A DNA stretch of 5,488 nucleotides from an uncultured Arthrobacter sp. (lineage in GTDB: Bacteria; Actinomycetota; Actinomycetes; Actinomycetales; Micrococcaceae), in the NCBI GenBank assembly GCA_937873245.1, contig CALMVY010000066.1, forward strand, positions 1 to 5,488, written 5' to 3'. This document shows positions 1-4,786 of this stretch, piece after piece. The first letter of the stretch is position 1. Every line of letters begins with the position of its first letter. The position numbers and the translations under genes are program-made. The notes beneath the pieces are model-generated. The model was given only the letters and a program-made list of their open reading frames with translations. It did not search any database and was not told the DNA's origin.

Positions 1-21
1 AATCTGGGGAATAGGTGATGT

Positions 22-1035
22 ATGGATATCGCAGTCGCAATCGTGCTGCTGGTTCTCGTTGCGTTCGTAATAATCGTGCTGGTCCGGTCGGTGCGGATTG
101 TCCCGCAGGCCCGCGCCGGCGTCGTCGAACGGCTGGGCAAGTACCAGCGGACGCTGAACCCCGGCCTCACGATCCTGATCCCGTTCGTGGACCGGCTGCT
201 GCCGCTGCTCGACCTGCGTGAACAAGTGGTCTCCTTCCCGCCGCAGCCGGTCATCACCGAGGACAACCTCGTGGTCTCCATCGACACGGTGGTCTACTTC
301 CAGGTCACGGATGCGCGCGCCGCCACCTACGAGATCGCCAACTATATCCAGGCGGTCGAACAGCTCACGACGACGACGCTCCGCAACGTCGTCGGCGGCC
401 TGAACCTCGAAGAGGCCCTGACCTCGCGTGACCAGATCAACGGCCAGCTCCGCGGTGTCCTGGACGAAGCGACCGGCCGCTGGGGCATCCGCGTCTCCCG
501 GGTAGAGCTCAAGGCAATCGATCCGCCCCACTCCATCCAGGACTCCATGGAGAAGCAGATGCGCGCCGAGCGTGACCGCCGCGCCGCCATCCTGACCGCG
601 GAAGGCACCAAGCAGTCCGCCATCCTCACCGCAGAGGGCCAGCGGCAGTCCTCGATCCTGAAGGCCGAAGGTGACGCGAAGGCGGCGATCCTCCGGGCCG
701 ACGGCGAGGCCCAGGCCATCCAGAAGGTGTTCGACGCGATCCACAAGGGCAACCCGGACCAGAAGCTCCTGGCTTACCAGTACCTGCAGACTCTCCCGAA
801 GATCGCCGAAGGATCGGCCAACAAGCTGTGGATCATCCCCAGCGAAGTCGGCGAAGCGCTCAAGGGCATCGGCAGCGCGCTGGGCAGCAGCACGGACGGC
901 CAGCCCGGCGACGGGCTGTTCGGCCCGGATTCCGAGGCCGCAGCGGAACCCGCCGCAGCCCGCCCCGCGGCGTCCGCCCCTGCGCCGGTCACAGGGGCGT
1001 CCGGCGCCGGCTACCCGGCCCCGCCGGAAGCCTAA
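22..1035 (+). CDS. SPFH/band-7 (paraslipin-like) membrane protein
   Basis: The 337-residue product is a single-pass membrane protein of the SPFH (stomatin/prohibitin/flotillin/HflKC) family. Such proteins form large oligomers that scaffold membrane microdomains and often work with NfeD-type partners. A hydrophobic helix spans about residues 3-21, with no cleavable signal peptide. The SPFH domain covers about 24-180 and includes the family-typical NPGLTILIPFVDRL stretch (46-59). Residues 189-232 hold four consecutive 11-residue repeats of the form (A/S)IL-x-A-(E/D)-G-x4, typical of the helical coiled-coil stalk of the paraslipin/QmcA branch. The tail from about 289 is rich in Ala, Pro and Gly and probably disordered. 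The ATG at 22 is preferred because GGGGA and AGGTGA precede it and an in-frame TGA lies at 16-18. An upstream gene (in many genomes nfeD) would lie outside the window. The family is clear; the exact role and which side of the membrane the domain faces are not. Confidence 0.93.
   Translation: MDIAVAIVLLVLVAFVIIVLVRSVRIVPQARAGVVERLGKYQRTLNPGLTILIPFVDRLLPLLDLREQVVSFPPQPVITEDNLVVSIDTVVYFQVTDARAATYEIANYIQAVEQLTTTTLRNVVGGLNLEEALTSRDQINGQLRGVLDEATGRWGIRVSRVELKAIDPPHSIQDSMEKQMRAERDRRAAILTAEGTKQSAILTAEGQRQSSILKAEGDAKAAILRADGEAQAIQKVFDAIHKGNPDQKLLAYQYLQTLPKIAEGSANKLWIIPSEVGEALKGIGSALGSSTDGQPGDGLFGPDSEAAAEPAAARPAASAPAPVTGASGAGYPAPPEA
586..717 (+). repeat. Four 33-bp in-frame repeats coding 11-residue units
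   Basis: Within the SPFH gene, four consecutive 33-bp units encode AILTAEGTKQS, AILTAEGQRQS, SILKAEGDAKA and AILRADGEAQA (residues 189-232). The protein periodicity is exact and without gaps, while the DNA has diverged at many positions. This fits an old duplicated stalk under protein-level constraint rather than a recent expansion. An 11-residue period is typical of right-handed or straight coiled coils. Confidence 0.85.
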
Positions 1036-1045
1036 ACACACTAAG

Positions 1046-1084
1046 GAACGGGGAGGCATCCGCGCGGCGGGTGCCTCCCCGTTC
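1046..1084 (+). terminator. Hairpin after the SPFH gene, probable terminator
   Basis: A perfect 13-bp stem pairs GAACGGGGAGGCA (1046-1058) with TGCCTCCCCGTTC (1072-1084). It can extend three pairs inward around a GCGCGGC loop. It begins 11 bases after the SPFH stop codon, where a terminator is expected. There is no T-run after the stem, so it is either a U-poor actinobacterial-type terminator or a 3'-end-stabilising hairpin. Confidence 0.7.
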
Positions 1085-1117
1085 TGCTGCGGGGAAGCGC
1101 CGGCGCCGCCCGCAGGC

Positions 1118-1147
1118 TTTACCCGGTGGGTCGGATGCCCGTATACT
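1118..1147 (+). promoter_or_regulatory. Possible housekeeping promoter upstream of rbpA
   Basis: TTTACC (1118-1123) lies 18 bases before TATACT (1142-1147). The -10 element matches TATAAT at five of six positions and the -35 matches TTGACA at four of six. The site lies about 60 bp upstream of the SigR-like promoter, so rbpA may have a basal start plus a stress-induced start. The -35 is weak and the call rests on consensus matching alone. Confidence 0.4.
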
Positions 1148-1177
1148 TGAATATTTGTCCGGCTGGTTCACACCGGC

Positions 1178-1203
1178 GGAACAATTTAGCTTCTCTAAGC
1201 GTT
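1178..1203 (+). promoter_or_regulatory. SigR/SigH-type (oxidative-stress sigma) promoter of rbpA
   Basis: GGAAC (1178-1182) is followed after exactly 18 bases by GTT (1201-1203), then AAA. This matches the established SigR (Streptomyces) and SigH (mycobacteria, corynebacteria) consensus GGAA(T/C)-N18-GTT. rbpA is a known SigR-regulated gene in Streptomyces coelicolor, so motif, spacing and target agree. A start near 1209-1212 would give a leader of about 120 nt. The matching sigma factor gene is not in the window. Confidence 0.75.
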
Positions 1204-1290
1204 AAATCCTGTGACGACTTTTCAAGTGCGGATCCGGTGATTCAGCGCAAGCAAACAGCAGTCCGGCGCGGCCTCACGGCCCCCGGCGAC

Positions 1291-1309
1291 CGCAGGGCAT
1301 GGCCCTGCG
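1291..1309 (+). promoter_or_regulatory. Hairpin in the rbpA leader next to the ribosome-binding site
   Basis: CGCAGGGC (1291-1298) and GCCCTGCG (1302-1309) form a perfect 8-bp stem with a three-base ATG loop. It ends 21 bases before the rbpA start and 11 bases before the GGGAG ribosome-binding site (1321-1325). No T-run follows, so it is not an obvious intrinsic attenuator. It could influence translation initiation or mRNA stability. The structure is visible; any regulatory role is inferred. Confidence 0.4.
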
Positions 1310-1330
1310 AACCGAATAGAGGGAGAAAAG

Positions 1331-1678
1331 ATGAGCGATCGCAGCCTGCGGGGTATGCGCCTTGGCGCACAGAGCATGGAGACCGAATCGGGTGTCGAGC
1401 CGGCTCCGCGCCAGCGGGTTGAGTACCGTTGCGAGGACGGTGAGCAGGTATTCGTGACCTTCTCCTCCGAAGCGGAAATCCCCCCGGTCTGGGTATCGAA
1501 GACAGGCAAGGAAGCCTTGCTCGTCGATGGCGAACGCCCCGTGAACCTTAACGAGAAGGCAGTCCGCACGCACTGGGACATGCTCCTGGAACGCCGCTCG
1601 CTGCCTGAACTCGAACAGATCCTCGAAGACCGCCTCACGATCCTGCGCGAACGCCGCGGCGAACGCCGCTCGGCCTAG
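1331..1678 (+). CDS. rbpA: RNA polymerase-binding protein RbpA
   Basis: The product is a 115-residue actinobacterial transcription factor that binds RNA polymerase and the primary (group 1 and some group 2) sigma factors and stabilises the open promoter complex. From memory it aligns almost without gaps to Mycobacterium tuberculosis RbpA: N-terminal tail (LRGMRLGAQSMET, 6-18), core domain (about 26-70), basic linker (about 72-80) and sigma-interaction domain with the signature RTHWDMLLERRS (79-90). The functionally important linker arginine R79 and the R88/R89 pair are present. The linker (NLNEKAVR) is less basic than the mycobacterial one. Only one cysteine (C33) remains, so the zinc site described for the Streptomyces homologue cannot form in the same way. 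The ATG at 1331 has GGGAG five bases upstream. The gene has a SigR-like promoter and is convergent with ppm1. Confidence 0.96.
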   Translation: MSDRSLRGMRLGAQSMETESGVEPAPRQRVEYRCEDGEQVFVTFSSEAEIPPVWVSKTGKEALLVDGERPVNLNEKAVRTHWDMLLERRSLPELEQILEDRLTILRERRGERRSA

Positions 1679-1701
1679 GCAGGCCGCGCACCAGCCACTC
1701 C

Positions 1702-1770
1702 AAGCAACGCGGGGTCACTTTCCGCCCATTCTGATGCCTCAGATGGGCGGAAAGTGACCCCGCGTTGCTT
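1702..1770. repeat. Long near-perfect inverted repeat (28-bp arms)
   Basis: Arms at 1702-1729 and 1743-1770 are perfect reverse complements over 28 bp (left arm begins AAGCAACGCGGGGTCACTTT). After one unpaired T at 1730 the pairing continues with CTGA (1731-1734) against TCAG (1739-1742) around a TGCC loop. The whole is a 32-bp stem with one bulge. It lies in the convergent gap, 24 bases past the rbpA stop. It is longer than an ordinary intrinsic terminator and has only a short T-run, so it may be a dispersed palindromic repeat (REP/MITE-like) that could also act as a bidirectional terminator. Confidence 0.85.
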
Positions 1771-1777
1771 TAAAGGA

Positions 1778-1824
1778 GGGCCGGGCCCGCACCGTCACTA
1801 CGACGATGCGGGCCCGGCCCTTTT
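1778..1824 (+). terminator. Intrinsic terminator between rbpA and ppm1
   Basis: A perfect 14-bp GC-rich stem pairs GGGCCGGGCCCGCA (1778-1791) with TGCGGGCCCGGCCC (1807-1820). Four further pairs (CGTC 1793-1796 with GACG 1802-1805) close an ACTAC loop. TTTT follows at once at 1821-1824, then GCTTTA, giving a classic terminator for plus-strand transcription out of rbpA. On the minus strand the same stem is followed by CTCCTTT, a poorer U-tract, so it may also end ppm1 transcripts less efficiently. It starts only eight bases after the 28-bp inverted repeat. Confidence 0.8.
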
Positions 1825-1841
1825 GCTTTATGCGGCAGAGC

Positions 1842-2597
1842 TTAGGCCTTCTTGCCGGTAAATTTGCCGGGGAGCTTCCCGGTGAGGGTGTTCCAGCGGG
1901 CCGTCAGGCCCCACTTGGTGACATTGACCATGGCTTCGACCACAATGTTGCCGCTCATCTTCGATGCGCCCAGCTCACGCTCGACAAAGGTGATGGGGCG
2001 TTCGACGATCGTCAGTCCCAGCTTGGCCACGCGCCAGGCCAGGTCCACCTGGAAGCCGTACCCGACCGAGTCGACGGCGTCCAGGTTCAGTTTCTCCAGG
2101 GTGCTCCGGCGGAATGCACGGAATCCGCCGGTGACGTCCTTGATGTTCATGCCCAGCATAAGCCGGGCGTACGTGCTGCCCACCCGGGAGATCGCCTGCC
2201 GGTACAGCGGCCAGTTGACGACGCTGCCGCCGGGCACCCAGCGGGAGCCCATGGCGAGGTCCGCTCCCTGTTCCACGGCCTCGAGCAGCTGGGGAAGCTG
2301 TTCGGGCTGGTGCGAGCCGTCGGCGTCCATCTCCACGAGGACGTCGTAGCCGGCGTCGAGGCCCCACTTGAAGCCGGCGATGTAGGCGGCTCCCAGCCCG
2401 GCCTTGCCTGCGCGGTGCAGGACATGGACCTGGCTGTCCTCTGCGGCGATTCGGTCCGCCAGCTGCCCGGTGCCGTCGGGGCTGTTGTCGTCGACAACCA
2501 GGACGTCGGAGCCGGGCACGGCAGTGCGCAGGCGCCCGAGCGTCTTGGGCAACGATTCCAGCTCGTTGAAGGTCGGGATGATCGTGAGGACACGCAC
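1842..2597 (-). CDS. ppm1: Polyprenol monophosphomannose synthase (GT2 family)
   Basis: The product, 251 residues from the preferred start, is a GT-A fold glycosyltransferase of family GT2 (DPM1-like). It transfers mannose from GDP-mannose to polyprenyl phosphate; the product feeds lipoarabinomannan/lipomannan synthesis and protein O-mannosylation at the membrane. Visible motifs are IIPTFNE (6-12), VVDDNSPDGTG (34-44, nucleotide binding), KAGLGAAY (65-72) and DADGSH (91-96, metal-binding acidic motif), followed by GSRWVPGG, TGGFRAFRR and GYGFQVDLAWR. There is no membrane helix and the tail is basic (GKFTGKKA). It is the stand-alone synthase, without the fused Lnt domain seen in M. tuberculosis Ppm1. 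I chose GTG at 2597 because AAGGAAAGG lies six bases upstream and homology begins there. A TTG at 2627 would add MTAPFKERPA but has no good ribosome-binding site. Confidence 0.94.
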   Translation of the reverse strand: MRVLTIIPTFNELESLPKTLGRLRTAVPGSDVLVVDDNSPDGTGQLADRIAAEDSQVHVLHRAGKAGLGAAYIAGFKWGLDAGYDVLVEMDADGSHQPEQLPQLLEAVEQGADLAMGSRWVPGGSVVNWPLYRQAISRVGSTYARLMLGMNIKDVTGGFRAFRRSTLEKLNLDAVDSVGYGFQVDLAWRVAKLGLTIVERPITFVERELGASKMSGNIVVEAMVNVTKWGLTARWNTLTGKLPGKFTGKKA

Positions 2598-2603
2598 AGC
2601 GGG

Positions 2604-2612
2604 CCTTTCCTT
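2604..2612 (-). promoter_or_regulatory. Ribosome-binding site deciding the ppm1 start
   Basis: On the minus strand AAGGAAAGG (2612 down to 2604) lies six bases before GTG at 2597. It is purine-rich and close to AAGGAGG. The alternative upstream TTG at 2627 is preceded by CCGCCCGGCGC, which has no Shine-Dalgarno character. The site therefore favours the shorter 251-residue protein. Confidence 0.6.
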
Positions 2613-2623
2613 GAAGGGAGCGG

Positions 2624-2890
2624 TCAAGCGCCGGGCGGTCTGCGGTGAGCCGACACCAGGCGCAACTCTCCATTATAGGGAGTCGCCGGACCCTCGGAGG
2701 CCGAAACGGGTTGCCGGGGCAGGTCCACCCGCTTCGGGCCAGTTGCGGCGGCCGCGAATAGCGCCGCCGGAACCGTTTTCTGCTGCGAAGTGGACCCGCC
2801 CCCTGGGAGTACCCATGGCCACGACCAGAGGAGCCGCCGGCTTGCGGCAACCTGGAACTGACCGGGGGACGTCCGGAGGCTGCGGTCCAC
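2624..2890 (-). CDS. Candidate small ORF upstream of ppm1, unknown function
   Basis: This 88-codon ORF starts with GTG at 2890. GGAGG (2896-2900) lies five bases upstream, and a TTGACA-N16-TAGCAT promoter-like pair would start transcription about 15 bases before the start codon. It ends in TGA at 2626-2624, overlapping the TTG (2627-2625) that is the alternative ppm1 start. About three quarters of third codon positions are G or C, which is biased but below a typical strongly expressed gene here. The peptide has a Trp-rich stretch (LLWSWPW, 20-26), is rich in Pro, Arg and Ala, and resembles no family I recognise. It has no clear membrane helix or cysteine. Against it, the ORF spans a TATAAT motif that looks like the ppm1 promoter. 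It could be a genuine small gene, a leader peptide or a chance ORF. Confidence 0.25.
   Translation of the reverse strand: MDRSLRTSPGQFQVAASRRLLWSWPWVLPGGGSTSQQKTVPAALFAAAATGPKRVDLPRQPVSASEGPATPYNGELRLVSAHRRPPGA
2672..2677 (-). promoter_or_regulatory. Perfect -10 (TATAAT) element upstream of ppm1
   Basis: On the minus strand CCC-TATAAT-GGAGAG gives an exact TATAAT, conspicuous in this GC-rich background. Transcription would start near 2665, leaving about 68 nt to the GTG start of ppm1. No convincing -35 hexamer lies 16-19 bases upstream, which is common in actinobacterial promoters. Confidence 0.55.
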
Positions 2891-2911
2891 GCAACCCTCC
2901 GTTGCCCCTCA

Positions 2912-2939
2912 ATGCTACGGGCCGGCCCCGATCTGTCAA
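2912..2939 (-). promoter_or_regulatory. Minus-strand promoter-like pair TTGACA-N16-TAGCAT
   Basis: On the minus strand a perfect -35 TTGACA (2939-2934) is followed after 16 bases by TAGCAT (2917-2912), which matches TATAAT at four of six positions. The predicted start is about 2905, at the base of a small hairpin (GCAAC GGAGG GTTGC, 2905-2891) whose loop is a Shine-Dalgarno sequence. It could drive the 88-codon ORF, or ppm1 with a long leader. Confidence 0.45.
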
Positions 2940-3037
2940 CCGGTCCGTGACCTGCCATTTCACCCATCGGCGCAGGTCAGCAGCGCCTCGCAGCGGGTGA
3001 GGTTTCGGTGCCCGGCCCGTGGTTCCTGCGCTGGCCG

Positions 3038-4696
3038 TCAGCCCCGGAGCGAGCCGCTGGAAAACAGTTCCCGCCCGTCCCTCACGGTCTGGAGGCAGAC
3101 CGGTTCGGAGCCGGTGTCCAGGGCCGGCAGCAGCGGAGTCCGTGCGCGGGGGTCCGTGCTCCAGGACTGGACCCGGCCATCCGCCACCTGGACCATGAGT
3201 TCCTCGACCTCCCATACGGCGAAGCTGGCCGGGGCGCCGGGTACCAGCTGGCCCGCCATGGGGTTCCGGTACCGGGCGCCCCGCCAGCCGGCCCGTGTGT
3301 GCCCGAGGAAGGCGGCGCGGGCGGAGATTTGTTCGGCGGGGTTGTTGTGCTGCAGGCAGGCCCGGACGCTGGCCCACGGCCGCAACGGCGTCACCGGGCT
3401 GTCGCTGCCGAAACAGATCGGGACGCCGGCGGCGTAGAAGGAAGCAAAGGGGTTCATGCCGTTTTGGCGGTCTCCCAGGCGCTGCCGGTAGAGACCGGCG
3501 TCGCCGCCCCAGGCAGCGTCGAAGCCGGGCTGCGCGCTGACCGTCACGGAGTACCTGGCCAGCCGGCTGATGGACTCCGCGTCGGCGAGCTCGACGTGTT
3601 CAAGGCGGTGGCCGGCGGCGCGGACCTTCTGTTCTCCGACTTCCGCCGCCGCCAGGTCCAGTGCGTCCAGTGCGGCATCCAGGCCGGCGTCCCCGATGAC
3701 GTGGAATCCTGCCTGGACCCCGAGCAGCGAGCACGCGGCGAGGTGGGCTGCCGCCTCGGCGACGGAGAGGTAAAGGTTGCCCCGCTCCCCCGGCGCGTCG
3801 GTGTAGTCCGCACGCAGCGCCGCGGTCCGCGACCCGATTGAGCCGTCCACGTTCAGGTCGCCCGCCAGCCCCAGCACGGGCACGCCCAGCCCGTCCAGGA
3901 TGGACCGGGCATGGTCCGCCGAGGTGGCCAGCTCACCCCAGTAGGGCAGGATTTCCGGGACGGCGTCCGGCCCCGTGTTCCAGGCCGCGGCAAGCTGCAG
4001 GTCTTCGGTGCTGCCGATGTGCGGCGCCGCCATTTCGGCCAGCGCGACGTAGCCGTTGGCTGCAGCCTCGGCGAGGGCCCGCTGCTGGTACCTGCGGAGG
4101 GCTGCGGCGGGCAGCCTGCGCGCGGCAAGCCGGGCGGCCGTGTGCGCGGCGAGTTTGACCTGGCCGCCGGCACCGGAGCCGCCGGTTCCGTCGAGCCCGG
4201 CGGCAGCCGCCAGTGAGGTGGACACGAGCGCTGAGTGCACATCGACCCGGGAGAGGTAAACCGGCCGCCCGCCGGCGGCGCGTTCCAGCTCTTCGTGTGT
4301 AGGCAGGGCGGGGTCCGCCCACTGGGTCTCGTCCCAGCCGTGGCCCAGCACGGTTCCTCCCGCGCTCGAAGCGGAGGCGCAGAAACCGGCGACGGCGTCG
4401 AGCAGTTCCCGGGCGGAGCGGACCCCGCTGAGCTGCAGCGAGTCCAGGGCAATTCCCGTTTCGGTGAGGTGGGTGTGGGAATCGACGAAGCCGGGAGCCA
4501 GGAGCGCGCCGTGCAGGTCAATGACCTCCATCGAGGAATCGGCAATGGAGGTGGCTGCCTGCTCGGAACCCACCCAGGCGACCGTGTCGCCGTCGACCAG
4601 CATCGCCGTCGCGAAGGGATCGGCGGCGGTGTAGACGGAACCGTTCCGGTACAGCGTTACCTGGTGCGGTGCGGGGGCGGCCGGGAAATCGGTCAT
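3038..4696 (-). CDS. YtcJ-like metal-dependent amidohydrolase (amidohydrolase family 3)
   Basis: The 552-residue product belongs to the amidohydrolase superfamily (TIM-barrel metal hydrolases), YtcJ/LAF3-like branch. An N-terminal beta-sandwich segment (about 14-66) leads into the barrel with metal motif PGFVDSHTHL (68-77, H74 and H76). Further family motifs are DVHSALVS (152-159), GDLNVDGSIGSRTAAL (279-294), HVIGDAGLDAALDA (332-345), RLEHVE (364-369), SAQPGF (387-392) and FGSDSPV (429-435, with D432 the likely catalytic aspartate). The expected metal and catalytic residues all appear present. Members probably hydrolyse C-N bonds of small cytosolic substrates, but most have no assigned substrate, and none is assigned here. 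The ATG at 4696 has AAGGAG ten bases upstream. It follows the helicase gene by 90 bp on the same strand and may be co-transcribed with it. Confidence 0.92.
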   Translation of the reverse strand: MTDFPAAPAPHQVTLYRNGSVYTAADPFATAMLVDGDTVAWVGSEQAATSIADSSMEVIDLHGALLAPGFVDSHTHLTETGIALDSLQLSGVRSARELLDAVAGFCASASSAGGTVLGHGWDETQWADPALPTHEELERAAGGRPVYLSRVDVHSALVSTSLAAAAGLDGTGGSGAGGQVKLAAHTAARLAARRLPAAALRRYQQRALAEAAANGYVALAEMAAPHIGSTEDLQLAAAWNTGPDAVPEILPYWGELATSADHARSILDGLGVPVLGLAGDLNVDGSIGSRTAALRADYTDAPGERGNLYLSVAEAAAHLAACSLLGVQAGFHVIGDAGLDAALDALDLAAAEVGEQKVRAAGHRLEHVELADAESISRLARYSVTVSAQPGFDAAWGGDAGLYRQRLGDRQNGMNPFASFYAAGVPICFGSDSPVTPLRPWASVRACLQHNNPAEQISARAAFLGHTRAGWRGARYRNPMAGQLVPGAPASFAVWEVEELMVQVADGRVQSWSTDPRARTPLLPALDTGSEPVCLQTVRDGRELFSSGSLRG

Positions 4697-4706
4697 GGGT
4701 CGGGGA

Positions 4707-4712
4707 CTCCTT
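4707..4712 (-). promoter_or_regulatory. Ribosome-binding site of the amidohydrolase gene
   Basis: AAGGAG on the minus strand (4712-4707) lies ten bases before ATG at 4696. It supports that start over any alternative. Confidence 0.6.
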
Positions 4713-4722
4713 GGTCACTGGT

Positions 4723-4740
4723 GCCCGGCGGGGGCCGGGC
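4723..4740 (-). terminator. Small GC hairpin between helicase and amidohydrolase genes
   Basis: On the minus strand GCCCGGC and GCCGGGC form a perfect 7-bp stem around a CCCC loop. It lies about 47 bases past the helicase stop and 26 bases before the amidohydrolase start. Without a U-run it is at best a weak terminator, partial attenuator or processing site. Chance pairing is plausible in such GC-rich spacer sequence. Confidence 0.3.
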
Positions 4741-4786
4741 GTGTTCGACGGCGGTGGGGGTGCGGCCGGGCGGCCGGCTGCGGCGG

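Larger units (their letters stand above)
2598..3037. other. Intergenic region between the amidohydrolase gene and ppm1
   Basis: No recognisable conserved gene lies in these ~440 bp. They hold the ppm1 ribosome-binding site, a perfect minus-strand TATAAT (2672-2677), a second minus-strand promoter-like pair (2912-2939), the 88-codon candidate ORF, and a 7-bp inverted repeat (GACCTGC/GCAGGTC, arms near 2954-2960 and 2973-2979) just beyond the amidohydrolase stop that lacks a U-run. In mycobacteria other small genes, including fxsA, lie near this point; neither an FxsA-like membrane sequence nor an Lnt-like sequence can be seen here in any frame. Confidence 0.6.

Noticed and set aside
1165..1178. 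Dyad GCTGGT-TCAC-ACCGGC region next to the SigR -35 as an operator
   Set aside because: The pairing needs a G-T wobble and the arms are only six bases, so it is within chance expectation for GC-rich sequence.
1126..1422. 98-residue plus-strand ORF across the rbpA leader
   Set aside because: It begins upstream of the likely SigR transcription start, runs out of frame into rbpA, and resembles no protein family.
1806..2648. 280-residue plus-strand ORF opposite ppm1
   Set aside because: It lies fully antisense to a gene with clear GT2 motifs, matches no family, and is explained by high GC suppressing stop codons on the opposite strand.
2722..2796. GGTCCAC/GTGGACC inverted repeat in the spacer upstream of ppm1
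   Set aside because: The 7-bp arms are separated by 61 bases, with no supporting structure or known motif.
1975..2967. 330-residue minus-strand ORF overlapping ppm1 in another frame
   Set aside because: Its composition is Arg/Pro/Gly-rich, typical of a frame-shifted shadow, and it overlaps most of ppm1.
2673..3377. 234-residue minus-strand ORF from within the amidohydrolase gene to the TATAAT region
   Set aside because: It runs out of frame through the amidohydrolase 3' end, and its portion in the spacer has lower third-position GC (about 60%) than the 88-codon frame.
3008..3841. 277-residue plus-strand ORF opposite the amidohydrolase gene
   Set aside because: It is antisense to conserved amidohydrolase coding sequence, its product is low-complexity Arg/Gly/Ala/Pro-rich, and it has no recognisable domain.
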